The notes under the pieces were generated by a model. That model was not told where the DNA came from. It saw only the letters and a list, made by a program, of their open reading frames with translations, and searched no databases. Below are positions 38,791 to 50,300 of a DNA stretch of 64,000 nt, one piece after another. The stretch is taken from the NCBI GenBank assembly GCA_002205965.3, contig NADL03000451.1:1736001-1800000 (forward strand), read 5' to 3'. Origin of the DNA: Kappaphycus alvarezii. Taxonomy: Eukaryota; Rhodophyta; Florideophyceae; Gigartinales; Solieriaceae. Numbering within the stretch: position 1 is the first letter of the stretch; every line of letters starts with the position of its first letter. A program made the translations under genes and the position numbers.

Positions 38791-39072
38791 GCTTTGACCA
38801 ACTTGAAGGAGAGTAGCATGCACTGGCTGTGACAAGTAGTAGGGATGTCTTACAAGATATCAGCTTCGCGGTAGGGAGTGCGGAGACAGGGGAATAGCAG
38901 GGTGTGTCGACGTATCCGTGATGGCGAGGTTTGGGCCGAGTGGCAGCCGGAGGGGCCTGTGGGGGGCGGTGTCCTGGGGCGAAGAATTTCCACCTGCGCT
39001 TTCGTGCACCTTCACATGCTACCCACCACGGTCATGCGTATCAGCCTGCGTAAGGAGGAAGGTTGGTATCAT
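38679..39072. repeat. Large imperfect inverted repeat joining two non-LTR copies
   Basis: Bases 38679-38753 and 38998-39072 are reverse complements at roughly four positions in five by eye, without gaps. Read outward from the right arm and inward from the left, both encode a similar phrase (HLHML-x-T-x-VMR). The arms flank a 244-bp centre and separate the minus-strand copy 2 from the plus-strand copy 3, so these sit head to head. Confidence 0.7.
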
Positions 39073-39734
39073 GACAGAGGTCAACGGGCCGCGCAGCAAA
39101 AAAGCCTCCGCGCGCTCATACTGGCTCCCAATGGGGCGCCATCTGGACTGACGCCCTCATTATTGCGCACCATGCTCGAGCTGAGTGGCTTGCCAGCAAT
39201 GGCCCAGCGCTGGCTCTCCGGCTTCCCCGAGCACCGCCAAGCGCTCCAGCCGCGCTAGAGCCCTTTCTGGTCGTGATCGCTACGGCAAGGCTTGAAGCCC
39301 CTCTCTCCGACGTGAATTACCCTAGCTTCCCCGATGGCGTATCGAGTTAATAGGAGGTCGAGGTGACGGAAGCAAGAAGCTCCCAGGGGGCGAGTACAGC
39401 AGCGGAGGCGATGGCTGCTTGCCCAATGGGCGCCAGTGGTCGAGGGAAGCTCACCACGTGCAAGGCAATAGCAGGGTCGATGCGTCGAATATACACCCAG
39501 ACTAGAGGCAAGAGGGTAGAAGCTGCAGTGGGGCGAGGAAGGCAGCGACGACGGCGTAGCTATGCCATATTTAAGCTTCGTGGAATGGAGCGCGGGATCA
39601 TGCGGGCGGAAGCGAAGGGCTCTAGTCGGCCGAGCACGTGGGAAAGAAAAATTTGGAGGCTTTGCCAGGGACATGTTTTGGAAATATTGTTGGCCAGAAG
39701 TACATAGTGATGGCCAGAAATTAACACTCTAACC

Positions 39735-40375
39735 ATTCTCAACAGGGGCAGCAAGAGGCGCGGGCAAGAGTTCATTGGCACGACGACTCCTGGGCGACTG
39801 CCCCAAAGCCGACCGCTCACAGCGACGCCGAGGTCCGCCATCGCATCCGTGGCTTGGCGATCCGCCGCAGCCCCGCTGCGGCCTTTCTCTTCGCCCACCC
39901 CACGACAGCAACGAAGGTGCACACAACACACTGGCAGACCATGCTCCGCCGTCACCTCGGACTGCCAGTGTATGATGACTCGATGCGCCTCAACTGCCAC
40001 CACTGTGACCACCCTTGGACACCCTCGAGGATCACGCCGCCGACCACTGCTGCCCTGGTTTCGGCCGTCGTCAACGCCATGAATCGCTTTGTTATGCGTT
40101 CGCGACACACGTTACCCGCGCCGCGGGTCTGGATACTCGGCACGAGGTTCCGCTCCTCTTCCCGGGCACTGAGCTCCGGCCCGCCGATATCCTTGTACAA
40201 CCCCCCAAACCCGGAAGGCAGAACGTTGCGCCCTACTGCGTGTGACGTCACTGTCGGCTCGCCGTTCAAGGCCGCAGTTCGCACCAAGGCGACCCATGTT
40301 GCCGGTGGCGCTGCTAAAGTGGCGGCCCGCGACAAGGTTACAACCCTGGCACGCAACCTCCCCCGCCGCTTATAA
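39735..40375 (+). mobile_element. Non-LTR element copy 3, upstream part
   Basis: Aligns with copy 1 from its linker (RHRIRGLAI, matching RHRILGLAL) through TTHWQTMLRRHLGLPVYDD and the knuckle C-H-H-C with His and final Cys at 39995-40050. GRRQRHESL, ELRPADILVQ and CDVTVGSPF follow. The putative nuclease residues (Arg-Pro-Ala-Asp, Cys-Asp-Val-Thr) are intact here. Similarity stops at LARNLPRRL (40375), short of the element's own end. The missing tail is found at 44765-45002 on the same strand, beyond copia element 4. How far it extends upstream of 39735 is unclear. Confidence 0.78.
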
Positions 40376-40407
40376 CTATAACTATCTCGGGTGGACTTAG
40401 GTTATCT

Positions 40408-41395
40408 ATGTATACTTCTGAAGGGCTTGATGAGCTTGCAGCACTTGAAAAACTGTACAAGCTGATAACAAAGCTTTCACCGCAAGTGCCTGTTTCGCAC
40501 AGGAGTGAGGCACACAAGATTGAATTTCTTCGTAATGCTACCGTCGGTTATGCATGGGCGACGGAGCCGTTAAGTCGCGTCGCTACCATGGTCTCTCATT
40601 TCAGCAACTCTATGGAGAACTTGAAGCAGCCTTGCATCTCTCTAGGGAAGCCAAACTGGCAAACATGAGAGATAAAGTTGCAATTAGGTCACGTACTACT
40701 TCTGATGAGGACGAAAGGTCCTGGGATACTCTATCAAGGACCTGGTCGCTACGCAAACCGACATCGTGGTGTCGGTGATACACGTAGTTACGGCCAAAAG
40801 GAAGGATCCATCTGGACCACTTTCGGTCATGGGATGCTTCAATTGTGATTCCCTGATCATATGCTAAGTTCATGTCCGCATAAGATTGACCTTGCTAAAG
40901 CCGCTCGTCGAAAAATGGAGTACATGTCGAAGAAAACTGGAAACACCCGAAATGCTCAGGTTGTATTTTGAATTATGTCAACAGCTCGACTCTGTAAATG
41001 AAGCAAAAGATGAAATGAGTCAAGAAGTATAGATGAAACAGATGTACATGTTAACGATGAAGTTGAAGAAGAAAAAACAGAATTTGATCTCTTCGATGCA
41101 CTTGTTAATTATGTCGGAGACACGAATGATGAAAAATCTGTAGCTGAAGCTACGATCAACCTTACTTCTCCTTTGGTCCCAAAAGGAATTGAAAAGTTCA
41201 ATGGAGCCTGTTTGGATACTGGAGCTCAGAGATCTGTAGTAGGGAAGAGTCAAGCTGAGGCATACTACCGCCTCATGGGAATCCCTCTAGCTCTCATTCC
41301 GTCAACAGCAAAGGTCTACAAATTTGGAGCAAATAGGAAGGAAAGCATTGGAAAGCAAAGTTTCGAATCCCATATGGCGACAACCGTCACATGAA
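40408..41395 (+). pseudogene. gag and protease of copia 4
   Basis: The gag part reads LEKLYKLITKLSPQVP and WATEPLSRVATM, changes frame near 40590, and continues LEAALHLSREAKLA with a knuckle C-x2-C-x4-H-x4-C at 40835-40875. An acidic linker leads to the protease: FNGACLDTGAQRSVVGKSQA, with the Asp-Thr-Gly-Ala active site intact, and the flap region near 41300. At least three frame changes occur. One base seems to be missing from CCC at 40851-40853, which alone restores the last two zinc ligands. Confidence 0.75.
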
Positions 41396-42394
41396 GATCG
41401 TTCTGGATGTTGTAGATATTGGAATACCGCTTCTTTTAGGACTCGACGTACTTGATAAGTACAAGCTTCTAGTAGACACCGTGGACAATCGTATTCGATG
41501 CAAAGATCCTGTCTGGAGCGCACCTCTTACTCGAAAGCTAGGCCATGCTACTATGAATGGAACTACGAAGTTATGTATACAGAGCCAGAATTGAAAAGGA
41601 TTCACCAAATTTTATCACCCGCATCCGCTGAGAATATACAAACTGATGAAGCAGGCCAAGGATCCTCAAGCGACACCAGAGACACTTAAGGCACTCGAAA
41701 AAGTTACTGAATCTTGTGATGTTTGTCAAAGGATTTCGAACAACCTGGTCGTTTCCGCGTCGCACTGCCAAGCGAAGACGTAGTCTTTAACCGAACTGTG
41801 CTTATGGATCTTATGTACTTGGAAAGCATGCCCGTACTACACATGGTTTGCAAGGATACGTTGTTCAGTGCTGCAGTATTCCTCGATGGAGAGTCGGCAA
41901 ACAACGTATGGACAGCTTACGTCCGTCAATGGGTTACAAAGTACGTCGGTTACTCGAAAGAAATTCATACTGATCGTGGACCGCAATTCGATAGTGACCG
42001 GTGGCGTCACTTGCTGCAAGCGAGTGGGATAAAACGCTTGGACTCAGGTATCGAAAGCCATAATGCTATTGGCGTCGGTGAAAAGTACCATGACTTCCTC
42101 CGACGAATTTATCGTAAGGTACGAATGGAGCACCAAAAGATTTCGAAAGATGACTGTCTTTCTCTTTCTGTTCATGCCATGAACAATACTGCCGGACCAG
42201 ATGGGTTGTCTCCCACTCTTCTCGTATTTGGAATCGTTCCACAATTTCCGCTAGGGTTTTCAGATCTTCCCGAGCAGCGTGAGCGAATGAAAGCATTACA
42301 AAATGCTCGCTCTGAGATGTCTAAGGCTGTTGCTTCTGCCCGTATCCGCACTGCTCTTAATCGTAACGTCCCATTGCATCAGACCGCGAATTAA
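41396..42394 (+). CDS. Protease end and integrase of copia 4
   Basis: The frame at 41723-42394 (223 aa) is intact. VVFNRTVLMDLMYLE carries the first catalytic Asp, EIHTDRGPQFDSD the second and IGVGEKYHDF the Glu. VHAMNNTAGPDGLSPTLLVF closes the core. Just upstream (41670-41750) a zinc-binding end, CDVCQRIS, lies in an adjoining frame, and LLLGLDVLDK marks the protease C-terminus near 41430. It would join cDNA to the target. This copy and copia 1 share residue-level detail over the whole integrase. Confidence 0.82.
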
Positions 42395-42769
42395 ATTGGA
42401 TCTCAAGTACTCTTCTATCGCGAAAAGTGAAAGCATGGGAAGGCCCATACAAGGTTGTTGCAGGAGATGAAAAAAATCTTTGGATCAGTATCAATAACGA
42501 ACTTAAAAGGGTTTCGATTGACAGAGTCCGTGAGTATATAACGGATCCGGATCACCAGAAGGACAGAAAAAATTGTCTGATAATGAGCGTGACGAAATAG
42601 ATAACGTCTTTGACCGAGTGTTCTCGGGCGAAACATTTCTTGCAACCGTTCAAGAAAGAATGGCAAAGTTCGGGTCAAAACGAGGGAAAAACTGATGTCT
42701 TGAGACACCAAGCCTAACGTATATCATGGAGAAAGTTCCTGCTGCTGACAAAAGATCAACTCCGCAGCA

Positions 42770-44245
42770 TTTGAAATAGCCAAACGCAACGAGATTCAGG
42801 GTCTTTCTGATCGTAAAGTCTGGGAAGTCGTCAATATTTCGTCTCTTCCCCCGAAGGCAAACATTATCGGTGGAAGATTTGAACTTACGCTAAAGAATCC
42901 AGGTACGACCGTCAGAAGGCCAAAGCACGTTTCGTTGGACAAGGCTACAAAGACGACATGAAAGAGTTTATAGTGCATAACTGCCCAACGCTACGCCAAA
43001 GCTCTACCAAAATAATCCTTTCAGTATCTGCCATTCTTAATTACCGCCTCGCAATGATTGATTTCGTTCAAGCTTACCTCCAAGCGAAAGAAAGCTAAGT
43101 CGTGATATATATTAAGATCCGTGAGGCGATCGAAAGTTTTTCAAACCGGGGAGATCAAGTATTGAAGCTGAAAAAGCTCTTTATGGTATCTGTGATTCTG
43201 GTGACTACTGGGGCGCTACTCTCGAATTCTTCATCAAGAACGAACTAGGAATGCTACCACTCGACGGAGATCCGTCTCTTTACATGAAAAAGTATAGAGG
43301 GTACCGATGGACTTCTTGGAGCCTATGTCGATGATAATTTGTTTGCTGGAAATGAAAATTTTGATAAGCTCATTGAACTCACAGCTCGTTCGTTTGAGTC
43401 AAAACCGGTCGATATGACAATCTTGAGTTCGTTGGCATCCATATTGAAACTGAAATCGATTGATGGTCAGCGAATTCTACGCCCATCAGCCAGACTATCT
43501 TGCCAAGCTCAGAACAATACCAAAGGATTCTACCTTTGAACTCTTTCGCTCCGTCCGAGCCGCATTCAGTTGGCTATCGCACACTCGTCCGACATATGCT
43601 GTGCAGTCAATCGCGCAGCACAAGTAACCTTGAAAGTTTCGGAAAGAAGGCCATCGACGAGCTTAATACTTCCATAAGCTATGTGAAAGATACCAAAGAC
43701 ATCCGTCTCAAATATTCCCCGCTCAATTTCAACACCCTGCATATTTCGTACTTATGCAGATGCATCGTTTGCGACAAACACAGATCTCACTTCGCAGTTA
43801 GGATTCATTATTTTGCTTTGTGATGACGAAGATCGCTGCCATGTTTTGAACTATAGCAGCCGCAATCTCGTCGCGTCGTACGGTCTATCATGGCTGGAGA
43901 AGTGTACGCATTCTCCGCCGCATTTGATGTCGCTTACATATTGAAACACGATTTGGAGCGCATCTTACGCCGTAAGGTACCTCTGAAAATGTTCACAGAC
44001 TCGAAGCAAATTTTCGATTTCATTACCCGTGCTTCGCATACAACTGAAAAACGTTTAATGATAGACATCGCTGCTGCTCGCGAAGCCTATAACAAGTTCT
44101 AAATATCAAATGTTGGACTTATCGCTGGTATTGCAAATCCTGCTGATAGTCTAACGAAGCCTAATGTTTGCAAGCCTTTGCTAGACATTCTACGGACTAG
44201 AGTTGACAAAAACTCATCAAAGCAATGGATTATCCGTAAGAAGTA
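42770..44245 (+). pseudogene. RT and RNase H of copia 4
   Basis: RT pieces: IGGRFELTLKNP and FVGQGYKDDMKEF (42860-42970), MIDFVQAYLQAKES with a TAA stop near 43097, the LYGICDSGDYWGA region near 43180-43215, and AYVDDNLFAG near 43320. RNase H follows: FATNTDLTSQ, RVVRSIMAGEVYAF, FTDSKQIFDF, EKRLMIDIAAAREAYNKF, then a TAA at 44100, and ANPADSLTKPNV. The catalytic Asp-Asp and the RNase H Asp and Glu are intact. The KRLMIDI-AAAREAY phrase replaces the usual HIDI motif and is shared with copia 1 and 2. Confidence 0.82.
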
Positions 44246-44246
44246 A

Positions 44247-44764
44247 GGCACACCTGCCTCGCTTTTTCAAAGGCGGGAACGTTATACAGAAAAGGCTCGC
44301 GATACAGCCAGCACAGCATCTGTGACAGCTCAGCAGGAATGCGTAGATATTTTATGATATTAATCTAGTACAAAATGCTTCTGTAGCCACTAGATTTAAT
44401 TTTTGTGGTGGACTGGTTCTACACTGCACTGTACTATACTGTACTTTCAAATACAGTGCAGACGGGATACAAAAAGTCTATACCGTATAAGGGCTTGCGT
44501 ATCGAGTAGCGGAGCAAAAGTCTATATAAGGGCTTGCGTACCGAGTAGCGGAGCAAGTCCAGAATAAGAATCATCAGCCATCAGATAGAAGAAGTAAACA
44601 CTTGTTCTTGCCGCAATAAGGGGAAGCCAACCCGTCGAGCACAACGGTCAGTAGTTGTCTCAGACATTGTAAGCTCGGCTTGTAGGGCTTGCAGTAGACT
44701 TCCACCAGCAAACTTGCTGCGTGCTACACATGTCATACCTTTTGGGCTGTGATACTACAATACA
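44247..44764 (+). repeat. Putative 3' LTR region of copia 4
   Basis: Non-coding sequence between the end of RNase H and the resumption of the non-LTR element. It holds a 10-bp inverted repeat (CTGCACTGTA at 44424-44433, reverse complement at 44452-44461) and a two-unit tandem repeat with a TATA-like core (44472-44556). Without a 5' copy the LTR ends cannot be fixed. Confidence 0.5.
44472..44556 (+). promoter_or_regulatory. Tandem repeat with TATA-like box
   Basis: Two units (44472-44515 and 44516-44556) share AAAAGTCTATA, TAAGGGCTTGCGTA and CGAGTAGCGGAGCAA. The first has a short insertion (CCGTA). The second contains TCTATATAAG (44521-44530), a good TATA box. Duplicated promoter units are common in LTR U3 regions, and this is the best promoter candidate in element 4. 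Confidence 0.6.
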
Positions 44765-45002
44765 CGCCGACTTTCACGTTTCGACCTCTCGCGTTTGATT
44801 CCCGGGTGCCCCTTCCTTGTTACTATTCATTTATCGAGGAGTTAGATCCGCAGATCGCGTCCAAGTGTCACTTGACACCCGGGTTATCCGCCGCCGTATC
44901 TACCAGCGACTGAGTTGCACACTCTGGTCATCCATCGCTCAAGCTATCCTGTCCCAAGCGCCGATGCGCATGGACGACGAGGTACATCCGGTTAGATCTT
45001 AG
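44765..45002 (+). mobile_element. Non-LTR element copy 3, C-terminal tail
   Basis: FTFRPLAFDSR, then SFIEELDPQIASKCHLTPG and, one frame on, RRRIYQRLSCTLWSSIAQAI and HPVRS before the TAG at 45000. This is the tail missing from the piece that ends at 40375. The element end coincides with that of copy 1 (HPIRS). Confidence 0.8.
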
Positions 45003-45182
45003 CCGTTTAGTTAGGACGTGCGCAGTCCCCAGTACATATTGAATGCATTAAACTTCTTTCCAGGAAATTAACACGCGATTTGCGATCAAGGTCACTTTTT
45101 TCAGTGCCTTTTGAGTAACTTACAAGGTATGTAAGTATCCTAAATTTTGAATCATTCTGTGAAACTCTTCCCTAAAGTTATA

Positions 45183-47100
45183 CAGTCGACTCATGATAAG
45201 CAGAACTATGAAGGGTAGGCTACAAGTTCCTTTTAACACTTAGTTTCGCGTATCCAAGTAATATCATACCATTTCATTCTCTGCCAATCCAATCTAAGTC
45301 GGTCAAAAATTTATTTGAAAAACATATCCATTGCACTCTGCCTCATCGTATTGGAACGCTCGAAACGTACATGTGCCTGAAACTTTCTAATTGCCCGTCC
45401 AAAAGCATAATCGTTGATATCTGCTTCAATTGCCACTTTCTTTGCAGTAACAAGCACTTTAGCTGCTCATCATAGGACGGTAGCTCATCATCCTCAACTG
45501 CATCATCTTCATCCTCAAGCGAAGCACTAATATCTCCGAATATAGCCTCAATAATAGACGCATCGTCTACAGCTTGAATACAATCATCCTCATTCTCCGG
45601 ATTTAGAAGGTCTCCAATTGACATCCGATTGCATGGAGCAACTAAAGAATTAACTTGTTGAATCAATTAACCCTCAGCGCTCGAGGCATTGCTTGCTGCA
45701 TTATAATCCATGGCTGTATCGTCAAGCTTGCAATGACGCCAAAAATTACAAATTATCAGATGGAAGCGTTTTCCAAACTGCCTAAACCATTTCATTGCAG
45801 TAAGAACGTCAACTTTATAAATTCAAGTAATTTTAGCCTCCACATTGTCTACACGTTTCATATGTAGCTGAAGACAACGCATTTTCAGTGCAGCAATAAT
45901 CCCGGCATCCATAGGCTGACTTTAGACGTACACTTAGGAGGAAGATATTGTACGCGTACATAATCGAGATTCGGGCAAGTAGAAGAGGTAACATGAGCCG
46001 AACAATTTTCAATAAGAAGCAAAGCTTTCCGCCCAGGTGTCCTCCCGATGTTTGCATTAAAACGATGCAGCCAAGAAAAGAACAAGTTTGTAGTCATCCA
46101 TACCTTCTTTTTCGCGTGATAGTCAAACCCCAGCTCTATTCCAGTCTTCTTTTTGAATGCTCTCGGCTTCCACGCTGTGCCAATTATCATCAGCTCAATC
46201 TTTTCCGAACTATCCATGTTTGCGCATGGCAAAATAGCTATGCGCTCTTCGGCTTTCTTTCGTCCTGGAAGACGGTTTAGAGCAATAGATTTATCCGATG
46301 CCATACTGTAGAAAAGCCCACATTCATCAGCTTTGAAAACATCCTTTCTGTCATACTGAGCAATTAAATATTTGAGCGACGGAAGAGCAGCCTCATACGC
46401 GGCCATGTCGGCATCACCAGCCTCGCCGTGCGAACCCAATGCCAAGAGATTCCATCGTCGCGTAAAGTTTGTTAGCCAACACTCGGAGAATGTAATATTT
46501 AGTTTTTCGTTGTGGGTGCGATGCCTGTTTGCCAGTGTCTGCAGATTCTCTCCTTTGCGCCTGATCATTGATCCGTTGAGGTTAATCCTTCTCTGTTCTT
46601 GCGTATATACTCATTTAAACAATGCTGCCTTTAATGCAGGACATTTCCCATTTCTAACCACTTTTGTTTGGAAATATCCCGACCGTGTAGCATCTGCAGT
46701 CGCGAATTTTCTGCCAGAATACGCGACATGGTGGCCTTGCTTGGCTGCGTTGCCAACTTAAACTTTTGTTGCGCATTCGCTGATAGCTTGATGAGTTGCA
46801 TTCTCCCCTTCTGCTTTGCGGTGATCCCATTCAAGCACGATTTCTTTCTTTTGTTGAAAAGTAAACGTTCGAGGCATGGATGAGATGCCTGGATCTGAGC
46901 GCTGGAGAGGACTGCGTTGGAATTGTATCCAATTTTTTTCGTTGGACTCACGCCGGCGGAGTTCTGTTCCGCATGTAGAGTTTAGAAACATTCTTTATTT
47001 TTTATTAAAATTTCAAAGCTCCTGGTGTGGTGGACTTCAGAGTGTTTCACTTATAATGGCGTTTCCTTTATCGCCCCTTCCTCTTGTCGAAAGTCAACTG
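45183..47100 (-). mobile_element. pogo/Tigger-like DNA transposon with TIRs
   Basis: Left end CAGTCGACTCATGATAAG (45183-45200) and right end, read inward on the minus strand, CAGTTGACTTTCGACAAG (47100-47083) match at 13 of 18 positions. Both ends are flanked directly by TA (45181-45182 and 47101-47102), the target duplication of the Tc1/mariner-pogo superfamily, and CAGT is the usual pogo/Tigger end. The interior encodes one transposase on the minus strand. Total length is 1918 bp. Confidence 0.85.
45343..46877 (-). pseudogene. pogo/Tigger transposase
   Basis: Start chosen at the ATG at 46877, giving MPRTFTFQQKKEIVLEW, a CENP-B/pogo N-terminal helix-turn-helix. A DDE_1 core follows: VFKADECGLFYSM (first Asp), LLLIENCSAH (second position, Glu instead of the expected Asp), YLPPKCTSK, then after a shift QPMDAGIIAALK (third Asp). 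The region after 45870 has VDVLTAMKWF and a long acidic tail (EDEDDAVEDDE) ending at 45343. Frame shifts lie near 46760, 46610, 45920 and 45810. In an active copy it would cut and paste the element by its TIRs. With a Glu at the second site it is probably inactive. Confidence 0.85.
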
Positions 47101-47339
47101 TATAACGTACATATGACGAGAAGACCGTCGAAGTAATTTGTATTTAAAAATAACGAGAGCTTCACTGACTTAAACGCACATTGACATTTCCAATTTGGCG
47201 CGAAATGCATCGATAAAAGCATTCAAAAATAACCATGTTGAGTATGAGCCCATACATTATCATCCCATACATCCAAAAATTTTTCAGAACGGGCGGACAA
47301 CATCAGGCTTTGTTCTCAGCAGGAAACGTTGTTGCCTTT

Positions 47340-50300
47340 CTAAACTGTCTTCAGTGGATATACTTTGTTCTTGACTTGTCTATCAGAGGGAAAGTCAGAT
47401 GGAAGAGATTCATCTTGGCTAAACTGTGCCTTCTGTACTATCAAAGCATTAGTTGGAGTAATAGTATGATTTGAAGAAAATACGATACCCTGAATAGCAT
47501 CCCGGTAAACATGTGCCATGCCACGACTCAATTCTCCGGTCCCAGTTGACCCTTTCTTATGCCTTCCAAACATAACCAGAACATGTTTCTGAATATCAGT
47601 CTCTGATGGTATATCAAACGATTCCCGAACTCACTTAAAAATTGCTATCCAATGCCGAGGCACTCATTTTGTGAGCCCTATCCTTCACCCCACGATCAAG
47701 AAACCTTGTAGAGCCCTTTATGCTTTTCAGTGCAGTTATCTGTTGACATTTGAACGGAATAACTCCTTGCCCATCCTATTTGTAACGGCTCGATATGAGT
47801 TTGGGAAACGTCAATGTCCCGAACAATTTTTCGTCTTGAGCAGACACTACATCAATGTCCTTACTCTGAATAAGTTGGTAAGCCATAGCGACGCATCTTC
47901 CAGTCATGTTCTTGGGACCACAGTCCTTGCTTCCCTTACAGTGAATTTTTTGTTGCGCTAGTCTGTTCTCAGATGACAATTTTCTATTGCACTCGTCGCA
48001 CCTCGGATCATCATCTCCATCTGATGAATCGGACGCAGCATCAGTCTCACTAGGTCCAGTTTGAGTATTGAGTGCATCAATGGCGGAAGTGAAGTACCTA
48101 GATCGCTTCGCGCCAGGTTTTACCGTACTATGACACAGAATTAGCCTGATAGCAGCTTGAGACATAATTTTGACCCCCGTTTCTGCTCCAACAGCTTCAG
48201 ATACGATATGTTCCGGTTCCATAAATCCTGGAAGATGTTGAGTTCTTGAACCAATAAGCGTCTCCCAACTAATAACGTCATCACTTAGCAATGGGGCACA
48301 TGCCCCATTCCCGCTACAACCACTGCTATGCCCTTAATATCTATACGCCACCACACTCACCTTCGTACCAAGTTCATTCCACCCCTCATAACTATATTCA
48401 TTATTTCTACCAATCCACGACAGGCCGTTGTTTCTTCGTCCTTTCAATGAATTCCATTCTTGCAGTCTGTTGTTATCCCTAGAAATTCGAATAAGTTCAG
48501 CTGCAGTATTCTTGAGCCCTCCTCCTGCTCTCACGGCCGTAACGAGGGACGCTGGAGTGGTAAAGTCATTTCCTTCTGCAACTATTTTGCTAACATGCCG
48601 CATGGCGATAGCGAAAAGGGCATCTACCAAGGGCTTGCCATCCTGAGTCTCTGTGTGGATGAAATTCAGAAGTGCGCCGCCATTTTTCTTCGTCACAAAC
48701 GGCACTATGATCGGCAAAGTGCTGTTCTGATAGCAATCGCCATTATCGGATAAAATGACTACTTCTGTTACTGCTGGTATTTCCTTTTTGAGTCGAATCA
48801 TTCCACTCTCAATAATTGAAGCAACCGCCAAAACTTCCTGCTGAGTGTCGCTTTGGACAACGTGGTCATAGAAAAGCAATGATAAGTGCTTCGGGCCGTC
48901 ATAACGGCCAGCTGAATCGTACACTGATGGAAAGTAGAACACGACAATTCCGTGCCAGCTGATTCTCTTCTTTGCAAAGCAGTCTATTGTTTTCTCCCTG
49001 AATCGAAGTGGTTCATATTTCATCTTGTAGTCTGCCAGTAAAACGGCCCTATTATGTCTACGCTGCATTACGATTTCGCCAAACAAATTCTCTAGAGCCA
49101 CCTGCCGTGCATTAAAGCGTTGAACGTGTGCCATGTATTGCATAAATTTTATCTTGACGTCATCGACGAATGTTATAGTATCCGTTCTGCCTGCGGGCAG
49201 GTAAGACTTGAGCTTGTTCAAAAACTGAATGGTGCTAAGCAAACATTGAATAAAACATCTCTAGCGCTGTCAGTATCATAGTTTGGTTCCCTAAAGCGAA
49301 AGAACTGTCATGGAATCCACAGGAATCTTTGTTTATGTGAGACTCCACCAAAAAAATCTTGAGAAAGTATTGAAAGTATTGAACCCTTCTATTTGCGCTT
49401 CGAAATTTACACGCTGCTCCAAAGGAATAAACAGCGTTACAAGCCGGTTCAAGTCAGCAATTTTGTCGTTCAATAGCACTCCAACAATATAGTCTACTGC
49501 AGATTTCCGTCGCGAGTCACGAGCTGTAAGGGCTGAACATGCTGTTAAGAAAGAAGAACGCCGAACTGCTTGAAATTTCTGCACGTAGTAAGCAGTCTTA
49601 TAATCATGAAATAGTGTGCTCCTCGTTTTATTTCTGGTTATGGCGGGTAAAATGTATTCCTTTCCCTGACACAGCAGTTTCTTAGTTCTCCAAAATAACA
49701 GTTGAATGTTCGGACTTGACTTGATGAAACGCACCACGAATCTTATTTGTTCTTCCGACACTCGTGAAATACGCCTTATGCCTGACTGCAGTCTCCCACT
49801 TACCAATATGGAGTCCCAGTCTAAACGGAACTTTGCATAGGTCCGAGCGCATATCGGGTTCGACTCCAAGCGAATCCGCCTGTCTTCACTCCCCGAAACA
49901 TTATCCTTTCCTCCACCCCTTCATCAATCTCGTCATTAGCGTCAGCTCCTAGTTTCGATAATAAATCATTTAGGTTATCTCGCTGCGAAGATGCACGAGG
50001 GAAGGCACGCAATACACGACGATCAATTGACCTTATCCTTGTGTCTTTCAAAGCCGGTGCAACATTTTCAGTTATGTTCGGAAAAACATGTCGTTAGTGA
50101 AAAGGTCCAATTCTTTTTTCGTAGTACTCTCGTGGATCTGCTGGGTAGACCATTTCGCAAACTCGAACAATCACCTTTTTTACAACAGCATCACACCGTG
50201 CCAAGTGACGTTAGGTGGCATCTCTAAGTAGTACAACCTTTCGGGACTCTGGGAGGTTGTGTGTGAGATTGTGAAGCCCAATCACGAAAAGAAGTGCAGA

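Larger units (their letters stand above)
40376..44764 (+). mobile_element. Ty1/copia retrotransposon 4, inserted in non-LTR copy 3
   Basis: Plus-strand order is gag (from 40408), CCHC knuckle (40835-40875, C-F-N-C, then H and C after a repair of the CCC run at 40851), protease CLDTGAQRSV (about 41208-41240), integrase (41690-42394), RT (about 42770-43480, RPL/GVYVDD-type box AYVDDNLFAG at ~43320) and RNase H (about 43750-44245). A putative LTR-like region follows (44247-44764). The left boundary is abrupt: non-LTR coding sequence ends at 40375 and gag begins ~30 bases later, with no 5' LTR. The flanking non-LTR sequence resumes at about 44765. Confidence 0.88.

Noticed and set aside
49850-49875. 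B-box-like GGGTTCGACTCC
   Set aside because: It lies inside a minus-strand reading frame of the large unrecognised protein and no A box or cloverleaf precedes it.
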